Positions 8,325 to 17,304 of a stretch of DNA of 64,000 nt are shown here, piece after piece. Numbering within the stretch: position 1 is the stretch's first letter; the number at the start of each line of letters is the position of its first letter. Position numbers and translations under genes: made by a program. Source of the DNA: Pararhodobacter zhoushanensis (GTDB lineage: Bacteria > Pseudomonadota > Alphaproteobacteria > Rhodobacterales > Rhodobacteraceae); assembly GCF_003990445.1 (NCBI RefSeq), contig NZ_REEZ01000003.1:282635-346634 (forward strand), in the 5' to 3' direction. The notes beneath the pieces are model-generated. The model ran no database searches and was not told the DNA's origin. It worked only from the letters and a program-made list of their open reading frames with translations.

Positions 8325-9983
8325 ATGACCCAGCGTTTTCGCCTGACCCTGGCCCAGCTGAACCCTACGGTGGGCGCGCTTGACGCCAATGCCCAGACCG
8401 CGCGCCGGGTGTGGGGCGAGGCCAAGGCGGCCGGGGCCGATATGGTCGCCTTCACCGAGATGTTCGTCACCGGCTATCAGACGCAGGATCTGGTGATGAA
8501 GCCCGCCTTTGCCCGCGCGGCAATGGCCGCGGTTGAGGCACTGGCGGCGGATTGTGCCGATGGCCCGGTGATCGGGATTGGCGGGCCGCTCTTGGACGGC
8601 GGGCAGCTTTATAACGTCTATTACATTCTCGACGGGGGGCGCATCGCGTCGGTGGTGAAGAAGCACCATTTGCCCAACGAGATGGTCTTTGACGAAAAGC
8701 GTCTGTTTACCCCCGCCGATATTTCCGGCCCCTACCGCGTCGGCCCGTTGCGCATCGGCACGCCGATCTGCGAGGATGCCTGGCACGAGGATGTCGCTGA
8801 GGCGCAGGCTGAAAGCGGCGCGCAGATCCTGCTGGTGCCCAATGGCTCGCCCTATTCGCGCGCCCGTCATGACACGCGGTTGGGGCTGATGGTCAGCCGG
8901 GTGGTCGAGACGGGGCTGCCGATGGTCTATCTGAACATGGTCGGCGGGCAGGATGATCAGGTGTTCGACGGCACCTCGTTCGTCCTGAATCCGGGAGGGC
9001 AGCTGACCCACCTCATGCCCGGTTTCCTTGAAACCATCACACATGTCGACTTTGTCGAAACCGCCGACGGCTGGCGTGCCGAAGACGGTGAGAAAACCCC
9101 GCTCGCAGATGACTGGGAGCGCGATTACCACGCGATGGTCACCGGAACGCGCGACTACCTGCACAAGTCGGGCTTCAAGCGTGTGCTGCTGGGGCTCTCG
9201 GGCGGCATCGATTCGGCGATCGTGGCGACGATTGCGGCGGATGCGCTGGGGCCACAGAATGTGCATTGCCTGATGCTGCCGTCGGAATACACCTCGGCCC
9301 ATTCGCTGGAGGACGCCGCAGCGGTGGCCAAGGCGCTGGGCACGAAACTGGACACCGTGCCGATTTCCGGCGCGCGCGCCGCGGTGACCGAGGCTTTGGC
9401 ACCGCTGTTTACCGGCCTCGCACCCGATGTGACCGAAGAAAACATCCAGTCCCGCCTGCGCGGGCTGCTGCTGATGGCGATCTCGAACAAGACGGGCGCG
9501 ATGTTGCTGACCACCGGCAACAAATCGGAAATGGCCGTCGGCTATGCGACGATCTACGGCGACATGAACGGCGGCTACAACCCGATCAAGGATCTCTACA
9601 AGACCCGCGTGTTCGAGACGTGCCGCTGGCGCAACGCGAACCACCGCCCGTGGATGCTGGCCCCTGAAGGCACCGTCATCCCGCCGCGGGTCATCGACAA
9701 GCCGCCCTCGGCCGAGCTGCGCGAGGACCAGAAGGACGAAGACAGCCTGCCGCCCTATCCGGTGCTGGACGCGATATTGGAAGGGCTGGTCGAGCGCGAA
9801 TGTTCGGTGGCCGATCTGGTTGCCGAAGGGTTTGAGCGCGAGACGATCAAGAAGGTCGAGCATCTGCTGATGATTTCCGAGTGGAAACGCTTCCAGTCCG
9901 CCCCCGGCACGCGCCTTACCACGCGCGCCTTCTGGCTGGATCGGCGCTATCCCATGGTAAACCGCTGGCGCGATCCGTCCTGA
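8325..9983 (+). CDS. nadE: Glutamine-hydrolysing NAD+ synthetase
   Basis: NadE makes NAD+ from nicotinic acid adenine dinucleotide, ATP and glutamine in the cytoplasm. The 552-aa protein has the two expected parts. The N-terminal nitrilase-like glutaminase carries the Glu45-Lys112/113-Cys149 catalytic set ([21 protein letters not shown]). The C-terminal ATP-pyrophosphatase domain carries the SGGIDS loop at 292-297. Because it carries its own glutaminase, the cell need not rely on free ammonia. It stands alone between two structured intergenic regions. Confidence 0.97.
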   Translation: MTQRFRLTLAQLNPTVGALDANAQTARRVWGEAKAAGADMVAFTEMFVTGYQTQDLVMKPAFARAAMAAVEALAADCADGPVIGIGGPLLDGGQLYNVYYILDGGRIASVVKKHHLPNEMVFDEKRLFTPADISGPYRVGPLRIGTPICEDAWHEDVAEAQAESGAQILLVPNGSPYSRARHDTRLGLMVSRVVETGLPMVYLNMVGGQDDQVFDGTSFVLNPGGQLTHLMPGFLETITHVDFVETADGWRAEDGEKTPLADDWERDYHAMVTGTRDYLHKSGFKRVLLGLSGGIDSAIVATIAADALGPQNVHCLMLPSEYTSAHSLEDAAAVAKALGTKLDTVPISGARAAVTEALAPLFTGLAPDVTEENIQSRLRGLLLMAISNKTGAMLLTTGNKSEMAVGYATIYGDMNGGYNPIKDLYKTRVFETCRWRNANHRPWMLAPEGTVIPPRVIDKPPSAELREDQKDEDSLPPYPVLDAILEGLVERECSVADLVAEGFERETIKKVEHLLMISEWKRFQSAPGTRLTTRAFWLDRRYPMVNRWRDPS

Positions 9984-10397
9984 TCTCTCCGATGCAATGC
10001 GGGGATTTTTACTAAAATTGTCCGCATTGCGCGCCACGCCCGCCTCAACTTTATGCCCCAAATATCCTCAGGGGGTGAGGCCGCAGGCCGAGGGGGCGGA
10101 ACGGCCCCTTCCGGGCGGCGACCCGCAGCGCGGGTCGCCGCCCGGGTCGCCCAGGGGCCAGCGCCCGCTTCGGGCGCTTGTCCGGGGGCGAAACGCCCGC
10201 CCGCTCGGCCCAATCTGCCTTGTTTTCGGCAAGTTGATGTCGCGCAGGGCAAGTCCCGCTGCCATCGGGCTTTTCTTGTGCCCCCGTTGGCGCTATCCTC
10301 ACGCGCAAAGATCCGCGCCTGTTTGATGGGCGACAAGGACAAGCACGGGCAAGGGCCATCCGGCCGGGATCCTGCGCATAAGGGGCATGAGGGCAGA
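9984..10397. other. 414-bp gene-free region rich in hairpins
   Basis: No credible gene was found here. An imperfect hairpin with 9-bp outer arms (9994-10002, 10022-10030) follows nadE and may end its transcript. A copy of the AAATATCC element lies at about 10050-10078. A GC-rich run of perfect hairpins comes next: 10117-10126 with 10130-10139, 10160-10167 with 10171-10178, and 10186-10190 with 10194-10198. The last 200 bases should hold the promoter of the SPOR lipoprotein gene, but I see no clear -35/-10 pair. Confidence 0.7.
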
Positions 10398-11537
10398 ATG
10401 GATCGAACAGTCAGCACCGCATTTCCGCGACTGGCCGCTACGCCGGTCTTGGCGTTAGCGGCTGCTCTGTCGCTGGGCGCCTGCCAGATGACGCAAGGCG
10501 CCGGCGACGGGGCCGCGATGACTAGCGGCGTGCCGCAGGCGTCTGGAAACAGTGAGCGGGTGATCGAGCGCGATGTCGAAGCGCCCGAGGTATTTCAAGT
10601 CGATGAAGCGGGTCTCTGGGACGGTCGTCCGTCGCTGGGCGGCGTCTGGGTCGCCCACCCGACAGCCCATGACCCCGAGCGCGTGCTGATCCGAAACACC
10701 ACCACCGGCGCTACGGTGATCGGCGCGCTGTTCCGACGCGAACGCGAGAATCCCGGACCGCGCTTTCAGGTCTCGTCCGAAGCCGCGAACGCCTTAGGCA
10801 TCCTGGCCGGTGCGCCCACCGATATCGAAGTGACCGCCCTGCGCCTGCAGCGCGTCGAAATGGAGATCGACCCGGCCCCCGAACCCGCCACCGCAGCGGG
10901 CGAGACGCTGGCCATTGCGCCGGTCACCACCGCGCAGGCACCTGCCACGGCGGCGCCGGTTCCGGCGGGCGCACCGCAAGGGCAGGTGGCGATCACCGAC
11001 GCCGATGAAGCCCCGCGCCGGGGTCTGCGCGATCTGTTCCGTCGCCGCGCGCCTGATCCCGCGCCGGTTGCCATTGCGCAATCCACGCTGGCACCGGCTG
11101 CGGGCACCGCTGCCGCCGCCGCTCCGCAAGCCGCCGCCCCTGCATCCGAGCGTCGCGGTCTCTTCGGTCTGTTCCGCCGCCGCGAACCCGAACCTGCGCC
11201 CGACACCACGATGATCGCCTTGCCGGATGTCACCGGCACGCAGACCGCCGCAACCGCGCCGTTGCAGGCACCGGCCGCAGCCCCCGTGCAGCCCGCGCCG
11301 CGCATCGACCGGCCCTTCGTGCAGATCGGTATCTTCAGTGTCGAGCAGAACGCGATCAACGCCCGCGCGCAGATGCAGCAAGCGGGTCTGACGGCGGATA
11401 TCCGGCGCGGTCAGGTGGGCGAGAACCAGTTCTGGCGCGTCGTCGTCGGCCCGGCCAGCACCACAACCGAGCGCGGCCAGATGCTGCAACGGGTTCGCGG
11501 GCTGGGATTCGCCGATGCTTACGCGGTTGTGCGCTGA
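10398..11537 (+). CDS. RlpA-like lipoprotein with C-terminal SPOR domain
   Basis: This predicted outer-membrane lipoprotein (379 aa) binds septal peptidoglycan. A signal sequence ends in the lipobox LGAC (Cys29). Residues about 72-155 (WDGRPSLGGVWVAHP onward) resemble the RlpA double-psi beta-barrel. A Pro/Ala-rich linker of about 140 residues follows, and a SPOR domain closes the protein (about 306-379, FVQIGIFSVEQNA). The linker holds two copies of a basic motif, RRGLRDLFRRR (207-217) and RRGLFGLFRRR (252-262). An in-frame start at 10326 is possible, but the signal peptide only makes sense from 10398. It lies upstream of a D-Ala-D-Ala carboxypeptidase gene. Confidence 0.85.
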   Translation: MDRTVSTAFPRLAATPVLALAAALSLGACQMTQGAGDGAAMTSGVPQASGNSERVIERDVEAPEVFQVDEAGLWDGRPSLGGVWVAHPTAHDPERVLIRNTTTGATVIGALFRRERENPGPRFQVSSEAANALGILAGAPTDIEVTALRLQRVEMEIDPAPEPATAAGETLAIAPVTTAQAPATAAPVPAGAPQGQVAITDADEAPRRGLRDLFRRRAPDPAPVAIAQSTLAPAAGTAAAAAPQAAAPASERRGLFGLFRRREPEPAPDTTMIALPDVTGTQTAATAPLQAPAAAPVQPAPRIDRPFVQIGIFSVEQNAINARAQMQQAGLTADIRRGQVGENQFWRVVVGPASTTTERGQMLQRVRGLGFADAYAVVR

Positions 11538-11634
11538 GCGGGTTTGAAACCCGCCCCCAAATAACGCTACACTCGCGCGCGACGGTCGGCCCTGATGGGC
11601 CGGTCCCTCGTGTGCTTGCCTCAAGGAGACACCC

Positions 11635-12786
11635 ATGCCGCTGATGCGCCTGTTGACCGCTTGCGTTGTCGTTATCGCCAGCGCGACAGCCAGCCTGGCC
11701 CAGTCGCCCTATGGCGGCCGCGCGCCGAACTTCTACATTTACGACTTCGGTTCGGGGCAGGTTCTGGCCCAACAGAATGCTGATATCCCGCTGCCGCCGG
11801 CGTCGATGTCCAAGCTGATGACTCTGGCCATGCTGTACGACGCCCTGTCCGAGGGCCGCGTGTCGCTGGATACCACGTGGAACGTGTCGACGCATGCGCA
11901 TGAGATGGGCGGCTCGTCGATGTTCCTCGAAACCCGCGACCGCCCCACGACCGAGGATCTGATCCGCGGGCTGGCGGTTGTGTCGGGCAATGACGCCGCC
12001 GTTGCGATCGCCGAAGGTCTTGGTGGCACCGAGGCTGCCTTCGCGCAAATGGCGCAGCTGCGCGCCGAGCAGATCGGCATGACGCAGACGACGATTGCCA
12101 ATGCTTCGGGCTGGCCCGATCCGCGCCACCGCATGAGCCTGCATGATCTCGGTGTTCTGGCGACCTACCTGATCGAGGATCACGCCGATCTCTATCATTA
12201 TCTGGGCGAAACCGAATTTACCTGGAACGGCATCACCCAGCCCAATCGTGTGCCGCTGTTGGGCTCGGGGTCGGGCGTCGATGGGCTCAAGACCGGCCAT
12301 ACCGAAGAAGCCGGGTACTCGCTTGCCGGTTCGGCGCGTCAAGGCAGCCGCCGCATCGTTTATGTCTTTTCGGGCCTGAACAGCACCGCCGAGCGGGCCG
12401 AAGAATCCGAGCGCATCATCACCTGGGCCTTCCGCCAGTTCGTTGAGCGTGACGTGCTTGAAGAGGGGCAGGCCGTCGCACAGGCGGATGTCTGGATGGG
12501 CACCCAGTCCACCGTGTCGCTGGTCGCGTCAGCCGATCTGGCCGTGCTAGTTCCGGCGATCCAGCAAGGCGATATCGTCTCGCGGGTGGAGTACGACGGC
12601 CCGCTGGCAGCACCGATCGCGCAGGGTCAGGAAGTCGCGCAGCTGATCGTCGAGGTGCCGGGCCTGCCCAACCCCTTCACGCTGCCTCTTGTCGCCGGAG
12701 AGGCGGTGCCTGAGGGCGGCTTCATGCCCCGCATGCGCACCGCCGCTTTGATTCTGGGCGAAAATCTGGGTCTGGTCACGCCGTGA
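11635..12786 (+). CDS. D-alanyl-D-alanine carboxypeptidase (PBP5/DacC-like)
   Basis: This periplasmic serine peptidase (383 aa) trims the terminal D-Ala from peptidoglycan stem peptides. A signal peptide (cleavage near residue 22, SLA-QS) precedes all three penicillin-binding motifs: SMSK with Ser57 and Lys60, SGN at 117-119 and KTG at 219-221. The C-terminal 100 residues form the beta-domain usual in PBP5 relatives. AAGGAGAC precedes the start. It opens a tight run with tmk, holB, a TatD hydrolase and an MBL hydrolase, and its stop codon overlaps the tmk start. Confidence 0.93.
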   Translation: MPLMRLLTACVVVIASATASLAQSPYGGRAPNFYIYDFGSGQVLAQQNADIPLPPASMSKLMTLAMLYDALSEGRVSLDTTWNVSTHAHEMGGSSMFLETRDRPTTEDLIRGLAVVSGNDAAVAIAEGLGGTEAAFAQMAQLRAEQIGMTQTTIANASGWPDPRHRMSLHDLGVLATYLIEDHADLYHYLGETEFTWNGITQPNRVPLLGSGSGVDGLKTGHTEEAGYSLAGSARQGSRRIVYVFSGLNSTAERAEESERIITWAFRQFVERDVLEEGQAVAQADVWMGTQSTVSLVASADLAVLVPAIQQGDIVSRVEYDGPLAAPIAQGQEVAQLIVEVPGLPNPFTLPLVAGEAVPEGGFMPRMRTAALILGENLGLVTP

Positions 12787-13430
12787 CATCCGGACATCGC
12801 GGGGTGTTTGTCACGTTCGAAGGCATCGACGGCTCAGGCAAGTCGACGCAGGCGCGGCTGCTGGCCGATGCCTTGCGCGCTCAGGGCCGGGATGTGGTGC
12901 TGACGCGTGAGCCGGGCGGCTCGCCGGGGGCCGAGGAGATCCGCAGGCTGGTGCTGGAAGGCGATCCTGACCGCTGGTCCGCCGAGACCGAGATCCTGCT
13001 CTTCACCGCCGCCCGCCGCGACCATCTGGAACGCACCATCGAACCGGCGCTGGTCGCCGGGCAGGTGGTGGTCTGCGACCGTTTCGCCGACAGCACGCGG
13101 ATGTATCAGGGCCTGTCACGGGGCGATCTGCGCGCGCTGGTGGATCAGCTGCACCGCCTGATGATCGCGCGCGAACCGGATCTGACCGTGCTCATCGACA
13201 TGGACCCCGAGGTCGGCCTTGCCCGCGCCAAGGGACGGCACGGGACCGAGGAACGGTTTGAGGATTTCGGCCCCGCGCTGCAACGTCAGATGCGCGCCGG
13301 CTTTCTGGCGCTGGCCGCTGAATTCCCCGACCGGTTTCGCGTGATCGACGGCGCGCGTCCGCTGGACGCAGTCGCCGCCGACGTGCTGGCGACCGTCGGC
13401 GCTGCGTTGGATATGCCCGCGCATGGCTGA
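12783..13430 (+). CDS. tmk: Thymidylate kinase
   Basis: Tmk phosphorylates dTMP to dTDP, an essential step in making dTTP. The 215-aa protein has the P-loop FEGIDGSGKST at residues 12-22, the VVCDRFADST motif that binds dTMP and a lid region near ARAKGRHG. The start is a GTG overlapping the carboxypeptidase stop by 4 bases, which implies translational coupling. It also overlaps holB by 8 bases. Tmk and HolB are commonly adjacent in alphaproteobacteria. Confidence 0.96.
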   Translation: MTSGHRGVFVTFEGIDGSGKSTQARLLADALRAQGRDVVLTREPGGSPGAEEIRRLVLEGDPDRWSAETEILLFTAARRDHLERTIEPALVAGQVVVCDRFADSTRMYQGLSRGDLRALVDQLHRLMIAREPDLTVLIDMDPEVGLARAKGRHGTEERFEDFGPALQRQMRAGFLALAAEFPDRFRVIDGARPLDAVAADVLATVGAALDMPAHG

Positions 13431-14526
13431 GGCGGCCGAACCCGACCGCATCGACGGCGCGCCGCATCCGCGCGATACGCGGAAGCTTTACGGGCAGGAG
13501 GATGCCGAGCAACGCTTTCTCGACGCCTTCGCTCAGGACCGGCTGCACCACGGCTGGCTGATCACCGGCCCGCGCGGCATCGGCAAGGCAACGTTGGCGT
13601 GGCGGCTGGCGCGGTTTCTGCTGGCCACCGAGCCGGGCGGCGGGCTGTTTGGCGCGCCGCAGTCATTGGATGTGGACCCCGACCACCCGGTCTCGCACCG
13701 CATCGCGGCGGGGTCTGAGTCTGGCCTGTTGCCGATCCGCCGTGCCGTTGACGACAAGACCGGCAAGCTGAAAACCCAGATCACCGTCGATGAAGTGCGC
13801 AAATTGCGCGACTTTTTCGGGCTGTCTTCGGCCGAAGGGGGCCGCCGTGTGGTCATCGTCGATGCCGCCGACGAGATGAACCCCAACGCCGCCAACGCCC
13901 TGCTCAAGCTGCTCGAAGAGCCGCCGGCGGGGGCGATGCTGCTTTTGGTCGCGCATCAACCCTCGCGTCTGTTGCCCACCATCCGCTCGCGCTGCCGCGA
14001 GCTGCGGCTGCATCCGCTGAACCCCGATGCCATGTCGCGCGCGCTGGAGCAGGCGCTCGGAGAGGTCACGCATGCCGAGGCTTTGGCCGAGCTTTCCGGC
14101 GGCTCGGTCGGCGAGGCGATCCGTGTGCTCAACGGCGGCGGGTTGGAGCTCTATGCAGCAATTGTGGACATTCTCTCGGATCTTCCCCGCCTCTCGCGGC
14201 CTGCCGTGTTGAAAATGTGCAATTCTCTTGGGGGCCGCGAAGCCGAACCCCGCTTCGATCTGACCGTCCGCCTGCTCGACCTTGCGCTAGCCCGTCTGGC
14301 CCGCGCCGGGGCCACGGGCCAGCCCCTGATCGAAGCCGTGCCGGGCGAAGCCGCGCTCGCCGCGCGTCTGTCGCCTGACGCCCGCGCCGCCCGCCGCTGG
14401 GCCGAGCTCGCCGCCGATCTGGGCGCCCGCGCCCGGGCAGGACGGGCCGTCAACCTTGACCCCGGCGCGCTGGTGCTGGATATGTTCCTGCGATTGGAAT
14501 CCGCGGCGCTCAAGGCGGCGGGATGA
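13423..14526 (+). CDS. holB: DNA polymerase III subunit delta'
   Basis: HolB is the delta' subunit of the clamp loader, which places the beta clamp on DNA. The 367-aa protein has an AAA+ fold with a P-loop-like GPRGIGKAT near residue 46 and the HolB/DnaX-type sequences NAANALLKLLEEPP and RSRCRELRL. The Ser-Arg-Cys arginine-finger motif is seen as SRC. A Zn-binding Cys cluster like that of DnaX is not evident, as expected for delta'. The start overlaps the end of tmk. Confidence 0.93.
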   Translation: MAEAAEPDRIDGAPHPRDTRKLYGQEDAEQRFLDAFAQDRLHHGWLITGPRGIGKATLAWRLARFLLATEPGGGLFGAPQSLDVDPDHPVSHRIAAGSESGLLPIRRAVDDKTGKLKTQITVDEVRKLRDFFGLSSAEGGRRVVIVDAADEMNPNAANALLKLLEEPPAGAMLLLVAHQPSRLLPTIRSRCRELRLHPLNPDAMSRALEQALGEVTHAEALAELSGGSVGEAIRVLNGGGLELYAAIVDILSDLPRLSRPAVLKMCNSLGGREAEPRFDLTVRLLDLALARLARAGATGQPLIEAVPGEAALAARLSPDARAARRWAELAADLGARARAGRAVNLDPGALVLDMFLRLESAALKAAG

Positions 14527-14542
14527 ACTTCCGGAACGCCCG

Positions 14543-15343
14543 ATGACCTCACAGACCGCCCCCGAAATCGTCGACAGCCACACGCATCTCGACTTCCCCG
14601 AGTTCGACGGCGAGCACGACGCGCTGATCGAGCGCGCCCGCGCCGCGGGCGTGTCGCGCATGGTGTCGATCTGCACCAAGCTGGAACGCGAACCGATCGT
14701 GCGCGCGCTGGCCGAAAAGTACCCGGAAGTCTACTACGCTGCCGGGATCCATCCCATGTCGGCTGACAAGCAGCCGGTCGTCGCGGTCGAGACCCTCACC
14801 GCACTGGCCGCGCATCCCAAATTCGTCGCCATCGGCGAGACCGGGCTGGACTACCACTACACCCCCGAAAGCGCCGGTATCCAGCAAAAGAGCCTGCTGG
14901 TGCATATCGAGGCCGCGCGCCAGACCGGCCTGCCGCTGATCATCCATGCCCGCGACGCGGACGCGGATATGGCGCGCATCCTGACGGCCGAGCACCGCGC
15001 CGGAGCCTATAGCTGCGTGATGCATTGCTTCTCGTCCGGGCCGGAACTGGCGCAGGCGGCGCTCGATCTGGGCTTTTACCTGTCTGCGTCGGGCATCGCC
15101 GCCTTCCCGAAAAGCGCCGAAGTCCGCGAGATCCTTGCCGCCGCCCCGCTGGACCGGTTGCTTGTGGAAACCGACGCGCCCTATCTCGCGCCGCCACCGC
15201 ACCGCGGACGGCGCAACGAGCCGTCCTATGTCGCCCTGACCGCCCGGATCGTCGCCGAGAAATTTGGCCTGAGCTACGAAGACTTCGCCCGCCAGACGAC
15301 CGAGAATTTCGACCGGCTGTTCACCAAGGCGAGGGCCGCCTGA
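14543..15343 (+). CDS. TatD-family metal-dependent hydrolase
   Basis: This 266-aa TIM-barrel hydrolase belongs to the TatD/YcfH group of Mg2+-dependent DNases and proofreading D-aminoacyl hydrolases. Metal-binding motifs are in place: DSHTHLDF near the N-terminus, IGETGLDYHY, IIHARDAD, MHCFSSG and ETDAPYLAP. I start at ATG 14543, 16 bases after the holB stop, because the conserved domain begins within ten residues; the frame extends upstream into holB. It overlaps the following MBL gene by one base. Order holB-tatD-MBL is common in related genomes. Confidence 0.93.
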   Translation: MTSQTAPEIVDSHTHLDFPEFDGEHDALIERARAAGVSRMVSICTKLEREPIVRALAEKYPEVYYAAGIHPMSADKQPVVAVETLTALAAHPKFVAIGETGLDYHYTPESAGIQQKSLLVHIEAARQTGLPLIIHARDADADMARILTAEHRAGAYSCVMHCFSSGPELAQAALDLGFYLSASGIAAFPKSAEVREILAAAPLDRLLVETDAPYLAPPPHRGRRNEPSYVALTARIVAEKFGLSYEDFARQTTENFDRLFTKARAA

Positions 15344-16140
15344 TGGCCTTGCTGCGCGCCACCATTCTGGGCTGCGGCTCGTCCGGCGGCGTGCCGCGTC
15401 TGGGCGGCGAATGGGGCGCCTGCGATCCCACCAATCCGCGCAACCGCCGCCGCCGCTGCTCGCTTTTGGTCGAGCGGATCACGCAGGAGGGTACCACGCG
15501 CGTGCTGATCGACACCACGCCCGACATGCGTGAGCAATTGCTGGATACCGGCGTCGGTACGCTGGACGCGGTGGTCTACACCCACAGCCACGCCGACCAC
15601 GTCCACGGCATCGACGATCTGCGCATGGTGGTGTTCAACACGCGCAAACGGCTGCCGGTCTGGGCCGACCACCCGACGCAGGACGCGCTGTTGTCACGCT
15701 TCGGCTATGCCTTCGTGCAGCCCGCCGGGTCTCCGTATCCGCCGATTCTGGACCTCAACACCATCGACGGGGATGTGACCATTTCCGGCGCGGGCGGTCC
15801 GCTGGTGCTGACGCCGTTCCGCGTCGACCATGGCAGCATGGACGCGCTGGGTTTCCGCATCGCGGGGCTGGCCTATCTGCCTGATGTGGTCCGCATCCCC
15901 GAGACAAGCTGGCCGGTGCTGAACGGGCTCGATTGCTGGATCCTCGATGCGCTGCGCTATAAACCGCATCCCACCCATGCGCATGTCGATCTGGCCCTCG
16001 AATGGATCGCGCAGGCAGCCCCCCGTCAGGCAGTGCTGACCAACATGCACGTCGATCTCGACTACGAGCGCCTTGCGGCCGAGACACCCGCGCATATCAC
16101 GCCGGCCTATGACGGCATGGTGCTGGAGTTCCCCCTGTGA
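15343..16140 (+). CDS. PhnP-like metallo-beta-lactamase-fold hydrolase
   Basis: This 265-aa cytoplasmic metal hydrolase carries the defining motif THSHADHVHG, which is the HxHxDH dinuclear metal site. It has the N-terminal GCGSSGGVPRLGG and the Cys-bearing segment GACDPTNPRNRRRR, typical of the PhnP/YycJ subgroup that cleaves cyclic phosphodiesters. No phn genes are nearby, so a phosphonate role is not supported here. The start at 15343 overlaps the last base of the TatD stop codon, so the two genes are likely co-expressed. Confidence 0.9.
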   Translation: MALLRATILGCGSSGGVPRLGGEWGACDPTNPRNRRRRCSLLVERITQEGTTRVLIDTTPDMREQLLDTGVGTLDAVVYTHSHADHVHGIDDLRMVVFNTRKRLPVWADHPTQDALLSRFGYAFVQPAGSPYPPILDLNTIDGDVTISGAGGPLVLTPFRVDHGSMDALGFRIAGLAYLPDVVRIPETSWPVLNGLDCWILDALRYKPHPTHAHVDLALEWIAQAAPRQAVLTNMHVDLDYERLAAETPAHITPAYDGMVLEFPL

Positions 16141-16164
16141 ACCGGGGCCGGGTGAAGGTCTGAC

Positions 16165-17094
16165 ATGGAAGCGCTGATCCAGGTCATCCTGCCCGTGTTT
16201 CTGGTCGTCGGGCTGGGGTATCTGGCGGCCTGGGGCAAGGTGATCTCCGAGGCTGGCATCGAAGGGCTGATGAAATTCGCCCAGAGCTTTGCCATTCCCA
16301 TCCTGTTGTTTCTGGCGTTGGCCCGGCTGGATCTTGGGTCGGGGTTCGACTGGCGGATGCTGGTCAGTTTCTACACGGGCGCGTTTTGCGGGTTTCTGGC
16401 AGGGCTCTTTGGTGCGCGGTTCCTGTTCAAACGCGACTGGGAAGATGCGGTTGCGGTCGGGTTCGTGTGCCTGTTCTCGAACTCGGTCCTTTTAGGCCTG
16501 GCGATCTCCGAGCGGGCCTATGGCAGCGACTCGCTGGCGCCGAACTATGCGATCATCGCCCTGCACGCGCCGTTTTGCTATCTGGTCGGCGTGCTGGTGA
16601 TGGAGGGCGTGCGCGCGCGCGGCGCGGGGCTGACGCGCACGGCGGGGCGGGTGGTCAAGAGCCTTGCCACCAACCCGCTGGTCATCGGCATCGGCGCAGG
16701 TGTGCTGGTCAACCTGTCGGGACAGGCGCTGCCGGGCGTGATCGCGGATGCGGCCGGTCTGGTTGCGCGCGCCGGCCTGCCGGCGGCGCTGTTCGGGCTG
16801 GGTGGCGTGCTGTTTCGCTACCGGCCCGAGGGCGATCTGCGGCTGATCGCCTATGCAGTGGCGATATCGCTGGTGCTGCACCCGTCGATCACCTGGGTGC
16901 TGGGCCGGTTGCTTGATGTGCAGCCGGGCCCGTTCCGCTCGGCGGTGGTGACGGCAGGCATGGCACCGGGGGTGAATGCCTATCTCTTTGCGAATATGTA
17001 CGGGCGTGCGCGTCGGGTGGCGGCCTCGACCGTGCTGATTGCAACGGGGCTGTGCATCTTTACCGCCTGGGGCTGGATGACGGCGCTGGGGTAG
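16165..17094 (+). CDS. AEC-family transporter (auxin efflux carrier type)
   Basis: This 309-aa inner-membrane carrier has about ten hydrophobic segments in two halves, with the opening QVILPVFLVVGLGYLA typical of the AEC family. Bacterial members move malonate, malate or other organic acids; the substrate here is unknown. It lies 24 bp after the MBL hydrolase on the same strand and could be the last gene of that operon. A GC hairpin directly at its stop codon probably ends the transcript. Confidence 0.87.
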   Translation: MEALIQVILPVFLVVGLGYLAAWGKVISEAGIEGLMKFAQSFAIPILLFLALARLDLGSGFDWRMLVSFYTGAFCGFLAGLFGARFLFKRDWEDAVAVGFVCLFSNSVLLGLAISERAYGSDSLAPNYAIIALHAPFCYLVGVLVMEGVRARGAGLTRTAGRVVKSLATNPLVIGIGAGVLVNLSGQALPGVIADAAGLVARAGLPAALFGLGGVLFRYRPEGDLRLIAYAVAISLVLHPSITWVLGRLLDVQPGPFRSAVVTAGMAPGVNAYLFANMYGRARRVAASTVLIATGLCIFTAWGWMTALG

Positions 17095-17116
17095 GGGGGC
17101 CTCGGCCCCCCTCTTT
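17094..17116 (+). terminator. Terminator-like hairpin after the AEC gene
   Basis: A perfect 8-bp GC stem (17094-17101 with 17104-17111, loop TC) begins at the last base of the stop codon and is followed by TCTTT. A second small stem (17114-17120 with 17123-17129) abuts it. The T-tract is weak, so termination may be partial. Confidence 0.5.
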
Positions 17117-17130
17117 GGCTAAAGCCAAAT

Positions 17131-17218
17131 TCACCCCCCGAGGATATTTGAAGAGCAAAGAGGGGCGTTAACCTTTCGTTAACCGCCATTTTCTGTCTTC
17201 AAATATCCTCAGGGGTGA
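17131..17218. repeat. Two AAATATCC elements in inverted orientation
   Basis: A perfect 15-bp inverted repeat (17140-17154 and 17196-17210) carries the core GGATATTT/AAATATCC on each arm. The arms are flanked by C-runs and G-runs that extend the pairing. The 41-base centre holds a further palindrome, GTTAAC-CTTTC-GTTAAC (17167-17183). The right half, with TTTTCTGTC before AAATATCC, matches the tails of the elements at 2-64 and 8192-8254. Confidence 0.7.
17168..17183. promoter_or_regulatory. Candidate CtrA box TTAA-N7-TTAAC
   Basis: The sequence TTAACCTTTCGTTAAC fits the alphaproteobacterial CtrA consensus TTAA-N7-TTAAC exactly and is rare in DNA this GC-rich. It lies 122 bases before the YmdB-like gene and 74 bases after the AEC gene, in the loop of a long inverted repeat. 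Its function is inferred only. Confidence 0.4.
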
Positions 17219-17304
17219 GGCCCGGAACGGGCCGAGGGGGGCGAGCCCCCCTTTCAGCGGTTTTTCTCTTTGCGTCGGCCTGATTGGCGGCTTACAGATC
17301 AGAT

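Noticed and set aside
9994-10030. Possible dif-like recombination site after nadE
   Set aside because: Although it is a 37-base imperfect palindrome with an AT-rich centre, it does not match the XerC/XerD arm sequences of known dif sites; a hairpin at the nadE transcript end is simpler.
8277-10061. A 594-codon open frame opposite nadE
   Set aside because: Antisense shadow of a clear NAD+ synthetase; no recognisable protein features.
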